Assembly: GCF_001315105.1 (NCBI RefSeq)
Contig: NZ_BAZR01000037.1
Coordinates: forward strand, 1 to 46,987
Origin: Paenibacillus sp. JCM 10914
GTDB lineage: Bacteria > Bacillota > Bacilli > Paenibacillales > Paenibacillaceae
Length of the DNA: 46,987 bases
Reading direction: 5' to 3'
Part shown: piece by piece, positions 8,786 to 17,672 of the stretch
How positions within the stretch are numbered: the stretch's first letter is position 1
How the letters are laid out: each line of letters starts with the position of its first letter
Notes under the pieces: generated by a model
Database searches by the model: none
What the model was told of the DNA's origin: nothing
What the model saw: only the letters and a program-made list of their open reading frames with translations
Position numbers and translations under genes: made by a program

Positions 8786-8816
8786 GAGGCGGAACGAAAT
8801 TTCCGCTTCTTTTTTT
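8786..8816 (+). terminator. Rho-independent terminator after deoR-type gene
   Basis: GAGGCGGAA pairs with TTCCGCTTC (one G-T pair) around CGAAA, followed by a run of seven or more T. Confidence 0.85.
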
Positions 8817-8940
8817 ATGCCAATCTGTGGTATCGTTATGTGTTATGACGTAAATAAACGGCTTGTGGAGACTCCTTGATGAGATGCCCTAAATTACGTG
8901 ATGCAAAAAATATACAGGTATTCACCATAAAGGAGAACCC

Positions 8941-10416
8941 ATGACATTTAATGATCTTAATATATCCCCCATCATCCTCAAGGCTTTAGAGAAGGAAAAT
9001 TACAAGACGCCGACGCCGATACAAGCCCAGTCCATTCCGGCCGTATTAGCGGGCAGAGATTTGCTCGGCTGCGCTCAGACCGGGACCGGGAAGACAGCCG
9101 CCTTCGCGATACCGATGATCCAGCTGTTGAATCAGAAGCCGCCTAAGCCGGGGATGGGACGCCCTATTCGCTCGCTTATCTTGTCCCCGACGCGTGAGCT
9201 TGCCCTGCAGATTTCGGACAACGTTAGGGCGTATAGCCAGTTCACAAAGCTGCGTTCGACGGCGATCGTTGGCGGTGTATCGCAAAAGACACAGGAACGC
9301 GCGCTCCAGCAAGGAGCCGATATCCTGATTGCTACCCCCGGCAGATTGATCGATCTGATGAATCAGAAGCGAATCGATCTGCAGCACGTGGAGATACTGG
9401 TGCTGGACGAAGCCGACCGGATGCTCGATATGGGCTTTATCCATGACGTGAAGCGGATCATTGCCAAGATGCCGAGCAAAAAGCAAACCCTCTTCTTCTC
9501 GGCCACGATGCCGGCGGAAATCACGCAGTTGGTCAAGACGTTATTGCAGAATCCGGTGAAGGTGGAGATCACGCCAGTGTCCTCTACGGCTGAACGAATC
9601 AAGCAATCGGTTTATCTACTGGAAACCGGAAATAAGCAAAAGCAATTGAATGAGCTGCTTAAGGACCGATCCATTGTGTCGGCTTTGGTGTTTACCCGTA
9701 CGAAGCGCGGCGCTGACCGCGTCGTACGCGATCTGACGAAGGTGAATATCTCCGCTCAGGCGATTCACGGCAACAAGTCTCAGGTTAGTCGCCAGAGTGC
9801 GCTGAAGAATTTCAAGAGCGGTGAGACGCGGGTGCTGGTAGCGACGGATATTGCCGCGAGAGGCATCGACATCGATGAGCTGTCGCATGTCATTAATTTC
9901 AACCTGCCGAACATTCCGGAAACGTATGTGCACCGGATTGGCCGGACAGGGCGCGCGGGCCTGAGCGGGACGGCGATTTCGTTCTGCGAAGTGGACGAGC
10001 TTCCTTTTCTGCGCGATATTGAGAAACTAATCGGGAAGTCCATTCCTGAAGTGAAAGACCATGCTTTTCCGATGTCGAGCTCATTAAGATCCGCCAAGGT
10101 GGAACGATCGCCGAAAGCGGGTTCGGCAAGAACTGCAAGAGCCAAAACCACTGCAGCAACCAAGCCTGCTAAACCGAAGGCCGCTGCGGCACGCAATCCG
10201 AAGGCGGACATGGCACGTCAGCCGAAGTCGGACGCAGCCCGTCATTCGAGTACGGAGTCGGCGCGCAAGCCAAAGACGGAGGCGGTCCTCAATCCGTATT
10301 CGGAGATGGCACGTAAGCTGAAGTCGGAAGTTGCTACAAGCGCTAAGAACAGCCAAGGCCATAAACGGAAGTCCGGTGGATTCAACAAGGGAAGCAAGGC
10401 CGGCAGAACCTCGTAA
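8941..10416 (+). CDS. DEAD-box ATP-dependent RNA helicase, RhlE-like, with basic repeat tail
   Basis: A 491-residue SF2 helicase. Motifs in order: Q motif (KTPTPIQAQSIP), I (AQTGTGKTAAF), Ia (PTRELALQ), GG, Ib (TPGRL), II (DEAD), III (SATMP), then helicase domain 2 with VFTRTK, RVLVATDIAARGIDI and HRIGRTGR. The core ends near residue 385. The last ~100 residues are Lys/Arg/Ala-rich and contain six octapeptide repeats (see the repeat entry), likely an RNA-binding extension as in other RhlE/CshA proteins. GGAG sits ahead of ATG 8941. Monocistronic, with a terminator behind. Expected role: unwinding structured RNA, ribosome assembly or cold growth. Confidence 0.95.
   Translation: MTFNDLNISPIILKALEKENYKTPTPIQAQSIPAVLAGRDLLGCAQTGTGKTAAFAIPMIQLLNQKPPKPGMGRPIRSLILSPTRELALQISDNVRAYSQFTKLRSTAIVGGVSQKTQERALQQGADILIATPGRLIDLMNQKRIDLQHVEILVLDEADRMLDMGFIHDVKRIIAKMPSKKQTLFFSATMPAEITQLVKTLLQNPVKVEITPVSSTAERIKQSVYLLETGNKQKQLNELLKDRSIVSALVFTRTKRGADRVVRDLTKVNISAQAIHGNKSQVSRQSALKNFKSGETRVLVATDIAARGIDIDELSHVINFNLPNIPETYVHRIGRTGRAGLSGTAISFCEVDELPFLRDIEKLIGKSIPEVKDHAFPMSSSLRSAKVERSPKAGSARTARAKTTAATKPAKPKAAAARNPKADMARQPKSDAARHSSTESARKPKTEAVLNPYSEMARKLKSEVATSAKNSQGHKRKSGGFNKGSKAGRTS
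10189..10332 (+). repeat. Six 24-bp in-frame repeats in the helicase tail
   Basis: Six successive eight-residue units read ARNPKADM, ARQPKSDA, ARHSSTES, ARKPKTEA, VLNPYSEM, ARKLKSEV. The consensus is A-R-x-P-K-x-[DE]-x. They alternate basic and acidic positions and encode part of the disordered C-terminal tail. Divergence between units shows this is an old expansion. Confidence 0.85.
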
Positions 10417-10442
10417 GGGAGATAACGATTGTAAACGTAAGA

Positions 10443-10481
10443 AGCACCTGTCCCATTAATGATATGGGCGGGTGCTTTTTC
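10443..10481 (+). terminator. Rho-independent terminator after helicase gene
   Basis: AGCACCTGTCCCAT pairs with ATGGGCGGGTGCT (10443-10456 with 10464-10476), followed by TTTTT. Confidence 0.85.
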
Positions 10482-10537
10482 TGGCATTTAGAAGCGGTAT
10501 CCTTCGATGAAAACATAGTCGGCAACGTTCACACATG

Positions 10538-10583
10538 AAATAGCTGAGTGGGAGAGGGCTAACCTCGCTTCACTCGGCTATTT
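10538..10583. repeat. 13-bp stem hairpin between helicase and SLH genes
   Basis: AAATAGCTGAGTG pairs with CACTCGGCTATTT (one G-T) across a 20-base loop; no T tract. It may be a further terminator or a processing hairpin. Confidence 0.5.
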
Positions 10584-10714
10584 GAAATGCGATAATTCAA
10601 TCTCGCGCAAGAATCAAAACCAACTAAAGTTGTATTGCGACGCATGTGATTTTTTAGTAATGTATCAAAGAAATTATGCAGCAATATAACAGATTGGAAT
10701 AAGGGAGGTCGTAA

Positions 10715-13218
10715 ATGACCAGAGCTATTTCTCGTAACAAGTGGTTGGTTTGCTTTTTGACACTCGTTGTCTTTTTTGCCGGATTAACGCCTTTTGTAGT
10801 GAAGGCTCAGCCGAACAAGGACATAAGCTCTAATCATCAGTTGAACCAGATGTATATGGGCCCAATGAATATGGCGGATGAGCCAGATGCAGTTACAGAC
10901 ATCCAATTAGATCCCAAGTTCTTCTCTCCGAATGGGGATGGCGCAGCGAAAACAACAGATATTACGTATACAATTAATCAGGCATTAGATTATTTTTCGT
11001 TGGATGTTTATGACGCAGAGACTGAGACTTTGACCTGGAAAGGAACCATTGTTGAGATTAAAACAGGTATAGGCGTTGGTCGTTATATTGTGAGGGAATG
11101 GGATGCGTCTGTTACAGACTTAATGGATCAATACGTATTAGACGAAGGTAGTTACGTCATCATCCCATGGTTTGGAGACAGTACGAGTATTTCCCACATC
11201 CAGTCCCAACAAGCTCCGTTTGTGATTGATAATCATGCGCCTGTATCCGAGCTCGACGAGCCTGCTATTACCGTAACAGGCAACGAAGGAGTGATATCAG
11301 GTTTAGTCCGATCGGATCTAATGATTGATATTGTTGGGGACTATTCGGCAATACGCGTATTTGCTTTATATGAGAGCAACGGTTGGAAGCAAGCTGACGG
11401 AATCATTCATTCAGATGGCAGCTTCCAGATCAAAGTGCCCGTCTCTGCTGGATACAATAGCTTTGGAGTCTATGTCTATGATGCAGCCCTTAATGGGGTT
11501 AAACATCCTGCGCATGTGGTTGAATATACTGCGGTGCAGGTGGATAAAACGATGCTGATGACAAGAATCGCCGAGGCGCAAAAACTGCTAGATGAGACGG
11601 AGGAAGGATATCTTCCGGGCCAGTACCCGCCCATCGCCCGGGCGGATCTAACGACCGCGATAGCGGTAGCACAGGTCGTAGTAGACAATGCGGCTGCCAC
11701 AGAGGTAGAGGTAACGAATGCTGTGCAGGTTTTGGAAGAAGCGGTGATTTCCTATAGAGCTATGATCGTGCCGGAACCGGATGCACCAGTCTGGAGAGAC
11801 GGCGAGTTAACGGTATATGATGTGACGCAGAATAGCGTGGGATTGGGCTGGCCGGAAGCAGAAGCAAGGGCAGGGATTAGCGGTTATCATATTTATGTTA
11901 ATCAGGACTCCGTTCCGGTTGCAACAGTGAGTTCTAGTGTGTATTCACATACGATTATTGATTTGCAGCCAGGCACTCCTTATACATTCACAGTCGTAGC
12001 TTTTAATGCTGCTGGCGTAAGCCCTGGTTTGAACGGAATGGTTACGACATGGGCCGATAAAGCTTCACTCCAGAATAAATTGAATGAAGCAAGAAATCGG
12101 TACGACTCCACTCGGGAAGGTAGCGCTAACGGTCAGTTTCCAGCAATTGCTCGTGCAGCGTTCGCCATGGCTATAGGAACGGCTCAGAGTGTATTGGATC
12201 AATCCGATGTAACGCAGATCATTGTAGATGAGGCGTTCGCTGCTTTGGAAAAGGCACTCATCGATTACAACAAAGCCGTGATTACTCAGGTTAGTCCACC
12301 ATCAGATGATTCTGTGGATTATGCCAGTTCTAACACAGGCTCATATTCCAACGATACGGACATTCAATCCTTGGAATTAATGGCGGAGGGAACGCTCCTT
12401 ACATTGAATCCTGTATTTCATAATGGAATAACCAGATATACGGCCGAAACGACAGCCGCACAGATCGGCATTAAAGTGGCAGTGAAGCATCATGCAGCAA
12501 CCATACAAGTTAACGGAACAGCACTGCTTAACGGTTCAGCAAGAGTGATTACGCTGCAAGAAGGAGAGAACTTGATCGAACTTGCCGTACGTGCGGAAGA
12601 TGGAACAACCAAGATCTATCAGGTTGTGATTCAACGTAAGCACGCAGATCCCCATCCTAACGGTCCGTCTGAAATCGTTCATCATTTTCATGATATCGTG
12701 GGACATTGGTCAGAATCGCAGGTGTTGGAGGCAGCCGATCTAGGACTGATTAGAGGCTATCCAGATGGCAGCTTCAAACCGGATCAGCCGTTAGCCGGGC
12801 CGAGTTCGTCATGATGCTATCGAAAGTAATGAATGATATGAACAGCCAGAATACGACCGAATATAAAGATCGGGCCATGATTGGAACATGGTCCAAAGCA
12901 GCGATTGCGTGGGCTACAGAAGCGAATATTGTTCGTGGATACCCGGATGGTACTTTCCGTCCGCATCATTCGTTAAGCCGGGTTGAAATGGTTGTGACAA
13001 TCGCCCGAGCTTTGCAACTGTCTATTCCGGATGTTCAGAAATCGAAGCGATTCTCTGATGATGAATTTATTGCTGGATGGGCTTATGACGCCGTATATGC
13101 TACAGAAATGCATGGGCTGATTGAAGGAAACGCAGGAATCAGGTTTGAACCGAATGCGTTAATGACCAGGGCGGAAGCAGCGGCTGTCATGCTTCGTATT
13201 ACGAAGACGCAGCGGTAG
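10715..13218 (+). pseudogene. Secreted SLH protein with FIVAR, fibronectin III and cadherin-like domains, frameshifted at about 12793
   Basis: The first frame (699 codons) ends at 12814 inside an SLH repeat. The second starts at 12811 and carries the remaining SLH repeats to 13218. Restoring one A in TTAGCCGGG gives SLRAEF-type sequence P-L-S-R-A-E-F-V-M-M-L-S; the same TTAAGCCGGG is intact in the next repeat at about 12972. Domains: signal peptide (cleaved after VKA, ~residue 32), a FlgD/CHU-like domain opening KFFSPNGDGA (~65-190), FIVAR (~276-351), fibronectin III (~355-445), second FIVAR (~446-525), cadherin-like beta sandwich (~549-641), three SLH (from ~661). Expected to be anchored to the S-layer wall polymer and to bind extracellular ligands. 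The repaired length is about 834 residues. Confidence 0.85.
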
Positions 13219-13266
13219 TAAATGATAGAGGCATTAGAAATACCCATCAGATGGACAGGAGTACAT

Positions 13267-13474
13267 ATGTAAAAAAGAATTTATAATCATCTATTCCCTA
13301 TATTTGGATGAAAACTTCTTCTATAATGAGGTTGCACATGAAGCAGCTTGGACATTGATCCAGACGGATCGCGCTACGTATAGCCTAGATAAATACATTG
13401 CTAGCGGGACAAGCTTGCCGTGCATGAATTCGCATCATTCATGAATGAGATTCTGAATTTAAGGGGATATGAAT
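13267..13474 (+). pseudogene. Small unrecognised gene with at least two indels
   Basis: No intact ORF exists, but the DNA looks coding. From ATG 13267 (AGGAG at 13257-13261) one surplus base at 13270, or two missing ones, leads into KKEFIIIYSLYLDENFFYNE and then HEAAWTLIQTDRATYSLDK. That frame meets a stop at 13442, but a single added base near 13417 (TTGCC read as TTGGCC) continues it as SLAVHEFASFMNEILNLRGY. The reconstructed product is about 70 residues. I do not recognise the family. It is either a decayed gene or one damaged by sequence errors. Confidence 0.4.
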
Positions 13475-13475
13475 T

Positions 13476-13664
13476 ATGGCCAAAACCAAACGGGGCCGCG
13501 CGCTCTGGAACACGCCATCACGCGGTCGTGGCACTTGCCCGGTATGCAGCACGACACGCATCAAGCTGCTGTATGTCGCCAACAAATCCGATGGGACGGC
13601 GCTTAAGGTATGCAAGAGATGCCAGAACGCCGATCCGGCTAGAGTAGACGCAGCGGTAGTATAA
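13476..13664 (+). CDS. Small zinc-ribbon protein
   Basis: A 62-residue basic protein with two CxxC knuckles (C21/C24 in CPVC and C46/C49 in CKRC) separated by 21 residues, typical of a single zinc-ribbon resembling some ribosomal or RNA-binding proteins. AAGGGG (13461-13466) lies nine bases ahead of ATG 13476. No family name or function is recognised. It precedes a strong terminator. Confidence 0.75.
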   Translation: MAKTKRGRALWNTPSRGRGTCPVCSTTRIKLLYVANKSDGTALKVCKRCQNADPARVDAAVV

Positions 13665-13683
13665 GGACTAACGTAATACAAGA

Positions 13684-13723
13684 AAGCCCGCTCCTTCATT
13701 CAGGAAGGAGCGGGCTTGTTTGT
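13684..13723 (+). terminator. Strong Rho-independent terminator
   Basis: A 14-bp perfect stem AAGCCCGCTCCTTC / GAAGGAGCGGGCTT (13684-13697, 13704-13717) is followed by GTTTGTGTG, a mediocre T tract. Confidence 0.8.
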
Positions 13724-13874
13724 GTGTCTACCTCAAAATGGATTAGTCTGCATATTTCCCGAAGACATGTTTCGGAGTTGAAAGGTTTACTTGTTCATCA
13801 CGATAGTATAACATCTGATTTAATCAGTCATAAATTAGATGAATGTTAAATCATAGAAGAGGATGGGGTAAACT

Positions 13875-14483
13875 ATGCAATTGGATAAAGTGGTCAGTTA
13901 CCATAAGGCGCTGGCAGACCCGACAAGAATCAAGATTCTTATCTTGCTTGCCGAAGGGGAGTTGAATGGACAAGTGCTGGCCGAGAAGATCGGTGTTACG
14001 CCAGCGACGATTACGCACCATGCAGCGAAGCTGCGAGAGGCGAGTCTGATCAATGAACGCAGGGATAAGAACACGATCTATTTCTCCCTTAATGATTACT
14101 TCATTAAGAACAGTGCAACGGCAACAGAGAAGCTCATCTATCAGCGAGTCAGAGCGAGTGAAGGCTCCTTGGAGCGTCTTCAGGAGGAAGACCAGAAGGT
14201 TAGGGGTTCCGTCATCAAGAATTTCTTCACCTCCGAGGGCAAGCTGAAGAGCATTCCAGCACAGCTGAAGAAGAAGCTCATCGTCCTCACGCATATGGTC
14301 TCGGAGCTTGAACGGGGGAGAACCTACAGCGAGAAAGAAATCAATGAATATATTATTGGCTTCCACGAGGATTTTGCCACCATTCGCAGGGAGTTCATCA
14401 TGCATCATTTCATGTTCCGTGAAGATGGGGTGTATGAGCTGAATCCGCAGGAAATGTGGGCGAAATGGGAGGATCTGTCGTGA
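13875..14483 (+). CDS. ArsR-family regulator with DUF2087 domain
   Basis: A 202-residue protein: an N-terminal winged helix (YHKALADPTRIKILILLAEGE, then ATITHHAAKLREASLINERRDKN) of the ArsR/HTH_20 type and a C-terminal DUF2087 domain (LIVLTHMVSELERGRTYSEKEINEYI, ending FHEDFATIRREFIMHHFM). DUF2087 occurs in several Bacillota regulators and has no assigned ligand. The usual metal-sensing ELCVCDL motif of ArsR is absent, so a non-metal signal is likely. GAAGAGGATGGGG precedes ATG 13875. It stands alone. Confidence 0.88.
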   Translation: MQLDKVVSYHKALADPTRIKILILLAEGELNGQVLAEKIGVTPATITHHAAKLREASLINERRDKNTIYFSLNDYFIKNSATATEKLIYQRVRASEGSLERLQEEDQKVRGSVIKNFFTSEGKLKSIPAQLKKKLIVLTHMVSELERGRTYSEKEINEYIIGFHEDFATIRREFIMHHFMFREDGVYELNPQEMWAKWEDLS

Positions 14484-14539
14484 CGACGCTTGGCATTCTG
14501 GGAGTGACCCATGACGTCATGAACACGGATTAGACCAAC

Positions 14540-14584
14540 AAGCAAGCTTTAGCCTTCATGAGGAAGGGAGCTTGCTTTTTTTTC
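14540..14584 (+). terminator. Rho-independent terminator
   Basis: AAGCAAGCT (14540-14548) pairs with AGCTTGCTT (14569-14577), with an inner CCTTC/GAAGG helix, followed by eight T. Confidence 0.88.
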
Positions 14585-14699
14585 TGTCATTATTCCAATG
14601 CGGCAATCATAGCTCTCTATAGAAGTTGATGGTAGTCTATTTCCGCGGGAGCGGTTACAATAGGGAATAAAAGGATTATATGCCAAGTGAGGTGAGAGG

Positions 14700-14966
14700 A
14701 TGGAAACCGCTTATCAGTGTATGAACCATCCAGGCAGACCTTCCGTTGCCCAGTGCACACGCTGCGGCAAACCGATATGCGAGGAATGCTCCAATCAGGA
14801 AACAGGGCGTTGTCGATATCGCTGCGGTGAGTTTGATTCTGCCTTGAGCGGAGCCAAAAGACCAAGAAGTATTTGGTGGAGCATTATTGTATCGATCCTT
14901 GCCGTTACGGGGGGACTGCTGCTGTTGTTTCTTGCGATCTGCGGGACCCTGCTCATGTCCATGTGA
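14700..14966 (+). CDS. B-box-like zinc-finger protein with one C-terminal membrane helix
   Basis: An 88-residue protein with a B-box-like cysteine/histidine array (C7, H10, C19, C22, C27, C30, C38, C42) in its first half and a hydrophobic segment from about residue 58 (SIWWSIIVSILAVTGGLLLLFL). This architecture is common in small Bacillota membrane proteins of unknown function, where the zinc domain faces the cytoplasm. GTGAGGTGAGAGG precedes ATG 14700. It is the first gene of the apparent operon that continues with the Lgt-like and radical SAM genes (53-base gap). Confidence 0.8.
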   Translation: METAYQCMNHPGRPSVAQCTRCGKPICEECSNQETGRCRYRCGEFDSALSGAKRPRSIWWSIIVSILAVTGGLLLLFLAICGTLLMSM

Positions 14967-15019
14967 CGTGATGCGAAGCCCTCTTGCGCTTTTCCATATT
15001 GGCTTCAAGGAGTGGAGCG

Positions 15020-15829
15020 ATGGAGTTTCCTGTTTATCTGTATGTAGGTTCATGGCGGATTCATCCACATGTGCTGTTTGAAGCCTTGGCTTATTTTATA
15101 GGCTTCCGAGTTTACTTGTGGACGCGCCGTCCTAGCAGTATGTCCAAGCTGATGAGTCTGCAAATTCTGGCAGGGACGATTGCAGGAGCAGCGCTCGGTT
15201 CCAAGTTATTGTTTTGGCTTGAGGATCCTGTCGCTACTTGGGAGCAGCTTCGTCAATTCAATTTGTTGTGGGGAGGCAAGACGATCGTTGGTGGACTGCT
15301 TGGCGGTCTGATTGGGGTAGAACTGACCAAGCGCTGGGTCGGGTGGAAGCATTCTACCGGTGACGACTTTGTGTATCCGCTTATACTTGGTATGGCGCTT
15401 GGCCGGGTCGGCTGCTTCTTGACCGGACTGGACGATCATACCTACGGGACCCCGACAACATGGGTCACTGGAGTCGATTTCGGGGATGGGATCTTGCGCC
15501 ATCCGACTCAATTGTACGAGATGGTGTTCCTTGCCGTTCTGGCTTTATTGTTGTATCCACTGTACCGGCAAAGCCGGGGGCGGGGCCTCCCGTCATCCCT
15601 TGATGGTTATGTCTCCGGAAGGATGTTTCAGTGGTTCATGGCGGGCTACCTGCTATTCCGCCTCGTGATGGAGTGGATCAAGCCTACGCCGCATCCTTAT
15701 TTCGGCCTTAACAATATCCAACTGGCCTGCATCGCTGGCCTTATCTATTATGGTTGGCTGATAGCTGTCAAGGACAAGGACAAGCTTCGCCGTTCTGGTA
15801 CTGTACCGGATTCCGATCTACCGAGCTGA
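15020..15829 (+). CDS. Lgt-like (prolipoprotein diacylglyceryl transferase family) membrane protein, probable variant function
   Basis: About 269 residues with several membrane helices. Lgt-family landmarks: GRVGCFLTG (~residues 128-136; compare GRIGNFINGE of Lgt) and HPTQLYE (~160), with helix WFMAGYLLFRLVMEWIKP near the end. The region where true Lgt has the SFHGGLLG motif with an essential histidine reads GGKTIVGGLLGGLIG, so that histidine is missing. The chromosome presumably encodes an authentic lgt elsewhere. ATG 15020 is preceded by AAGGAG (15007-15012). The radical SAM gene follows after 15 bases. I infer transfer or handling of a lipid moiety, not standard lipoprotein maturation. Confidence 0.8.
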   Translation: MEFPVYLYVGSWRIHPHVLFEALAYFIGFRVYLWTRRPSSMSKLMSLQILAGTIAGAALGSKLLFWLEDPVATWEQLRQFNLLWGGKTIVGGLLGGLIGVELTKRWVGWKHSTGDDFVYPLILGMALGRVGCFLTGLDDHTYGTPTTWVTGVDFGDGILRHPTQLYEMVFLAVLALLLYPLYRQSRGRGLPSSLDGYVSGRMFQWFMAGYLLFRLVMEWIKPTPHPYFGLNNIQLACIAGLIYYGWLIAVKDKDKLRRSGTVPDSDLPS

Positions 15830-15844
15830 CAAAGGAGCGATTAT

Positions 15845-17257
15845 ATGCCAAACCGGCCTTATCTGTATCATGAACTGACGAACAGTATTTGCACGACGTG
15901 CTACCGCAAGGTTGAAGCGAAGATCATTGAAGAGGACGACAGAATCTATATGGTGAAAAGATGCCTTGTCCACGGTCCGGAGAAGGTGCTAATCTCAACC
16001 GAGGTTGATTACTACCACCAGACGAGGAAATTCATAAAGCCATCCGAAATGCCGCTGGTCTGGAATACTCCGATTCGGTATGGTTGTCCATATGATTGCG
16101 GGTTGTGCCCAGATCATGAGCAGCATAGTTGTCTGACACTGCTTGAGATCACCGACCATTGTAATCTGCAGTGTCCGATCTGTTTCGCTGAGTCTTCTCC
16201 GCATCGTACATCTTACCGTTCGCTTGCGCAAATCGAGTTCATGTTGAACCGGATCGTTGAGAACGAGGGTGAGCCTGATATCGTACAGATTAGCGGCGGC
16301 GAGCCGACAACACATCCGGATTTCTTCGATATATTGGACATGTGCAAGAGCCGTCCGATCAAGCATATCATGGTAAATACGAACGGTATTCGTATTGCCC
16401 AGGATCGTGAGTTTGCCAAGCGACTATCGGAATACATGCCGGGATTTGAGATTTATCTGCAATTCGACAGCTTTGAAGTGGATGTTCTGAAGGAGCTCCG
16501 AGGTGCCGACCTGCGCCGGATTCGGCAGCAGGCGATCGACCATTTGAATGAATTCAACATCTCGACCACCCTCGTGGTCACGTTGAAGAAAGGGCTTAAC
16601 GATGGGGAGATCGGGGACATCATTCAATATGGGCTGCGGCAAAAAGCGGTGCGAGGTGTTACCATTCAACCGATTCAAGCGGCGGGAAGGCTTGAAGGCT
16701 ACAACCCGGCAACCGACCGTCTAACGGTCAGCGAGGTGCGGCGAATGATCATCGACCAGTCCGGGGTGTTTGCGGATGAGGATATATTGCCGGTACCTTG
16801 CCACCCGGATTCTCTGGCGATGGGATATGCATTGAAGCTTGGCGAAGATGTGCTGCCGCTAACCCGGATGATCGATCCGCAAATATTGCTTGAGGGGGAC
16901 AGCAATACGATCGTCTTCGAGCAGGACCCCGTCATCCGCGGCAAAATGTTCGAACTGCTCTCCACCGGCCATTCGCCGGAGTCATCGGCACTATCCTTGA
17001 AGAGCCTGCTCTGCTGCCTGCCGCTGGCCGCTGTGCCGGAGCAGATCACATACGATAACGTGTTCCGCGTCATTATCATGCAGTTCCTGGATGCCCACAA
17101 TTTTGATGTCCGTTCTGTCAAGAAGTCCTGTGTCCATATCGTCCATCCCGATGGACGGATGATCCCGTTTGACACATATAACTTATTTTACCGCGACGAT
17201 AAGGAAGAGCTGCTCAAAGAACGCAAGGAAGAAATTGTTACCGCATGGGATCGGTAA
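15845..17257 (+). CDS. Radical SAM protein of the tetraether / membrane-spanning lipid synthase (MJ0619-like) family
   Basis: A 470-residue radical SAM enzyme. The canonical cluster motif is C106-x3-C110-x2-C113 (CNLQCPIC). It is preceded by an additional cysteine set C81, C85, C88 and C96 within RYGCPYDCGLCPDHEQHSC, and an N-terminal CxxC plus Cys-x2-His (C16, C19, C40, H43) resembling a zinc knuckle. ISGGEPTTHPDFFDIL is the SAM-binding GGEP segment. A downstream SLLCCLPL (~380) adds more cysteines. This layout matches the family containing archaeal tetraether synthase and bacterial membrane-spanning lipid synthases, which couple lipid tails through radical chemistry; some relatives were earlier called pterin methylases. 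With an Lgt-like neighbour, a lipid substrate is attractive but unproven. GGAGCG precedes ATG 15845. Confidence 0.85.
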   Translation: MPNRPYLYHELTNSICTTCYRKVEAKIIEEDDRIYMVKRCLVHGPEKVLISTEVDYYHQTRKFIKPSEMPLVWNTPIRYGCPYDCGLCPDHEQHSCLTLLEITDHCNLQCPICFAESSPHRTSYRSLAQIEFMLNRIVENEGEPDIVQISGGEPTTHPDFFDILDMCKSRPIKHIMVNTNGIRIAQDREFAKRLSEYMPGFEIYLQFDSFEVDVLKELRGADLRRIRQQAIDHLNEFNISTTLVVTLKKGLNDGEIGDIIQYGLRQKAVRGVTIQPIQAAGRLEGYNPATDRLTVSEVRRMIIDQSGVFADEDILPVPCHPDSLAMGYALKLGEDVLPLTRMIDPQILLEGDSNTIVFEQDPVIRGKMFELLSTGHSPESSALSLKSLLCCLPLAAVPEQITYDNVFRVIIMQFLDAHNFDVRSVKKSCVHIVHPDGRMIPFDTYNLFYRDDKEELLKERKEEIVTAWDR

Positions 17258-17298
17258 ATTAATAAGTGACTGCAACCAGGGTTGGAGGCGAAGTCATA

Positions 17299-17443
17299 TT
17301 GGATAAACATACGACAGAATCAGCACTGCACCAATTAGATCCTAATATGAATTCACCCGACCGACTTCGGCTTCATGATGATGGCAGATGCGCTTGAGCC
17401 TGTATTCAAGCAGGCAGTCGCCGGTAATGGACGAGTAGCATAG
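17299..17443 (+). pseudogene. Possible small gene after the radical SAM gene, frame-broken
   Basis: TTG 17299 has GGAGG (17284-17288) ten bases ahead and opens a 32-codon frame ending at 17397. Another frame from about 17362 reads DFGFMMMADALEPVFKQAVA and stops at 17443. Joining them by removing one C in the CCC at 17356-17358 gives about 48 residues without interruption. It may be the fourth member of the operon, just before a terminator. The family is unknown. Confidence 0.35.
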
Positions 17444-17460
17444 GGATGCTGAAGCACGTG

Positions 17461-17489
17461 GCCTGTTCCGTTTACGGGGCAGGCTTTTT
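17461..17489 (+). terminator. Rho-independent terminator of the Lgt-like/radical SAM operon
   Basis: GCCTGTTCCG pairs with CGGGGCAGGC (17461-17470, 17475-17484; G-T pairs inside), followed by TTTTTCC. Confidence 0.8.
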
Positions 17490-17672
17490 CCTTATGTAGA
17501 GGCAATTTGCTAGGGGCGAATCACTACGAGATATGTCGAATCAATGGACTCTTTGTGTTTTTCCATATGCTCAACAGGAATTTCGAATTAAATAGAGAAT
17601 ATTACCATAAATTCACATTTTGGAAGGGAGAGGATTACTCTGAGGACAATAACCCATATATGGAACCCGCCT

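Noticed and set aside
15845..17257. RiPP-maturing radical SAM (SPASM/twitch) enzyme
   Set aside because: Extra cysteines lie before, not after, the SAM cluster, in the layout of the lipid-synthase family; no clear precursor peptide is seen.
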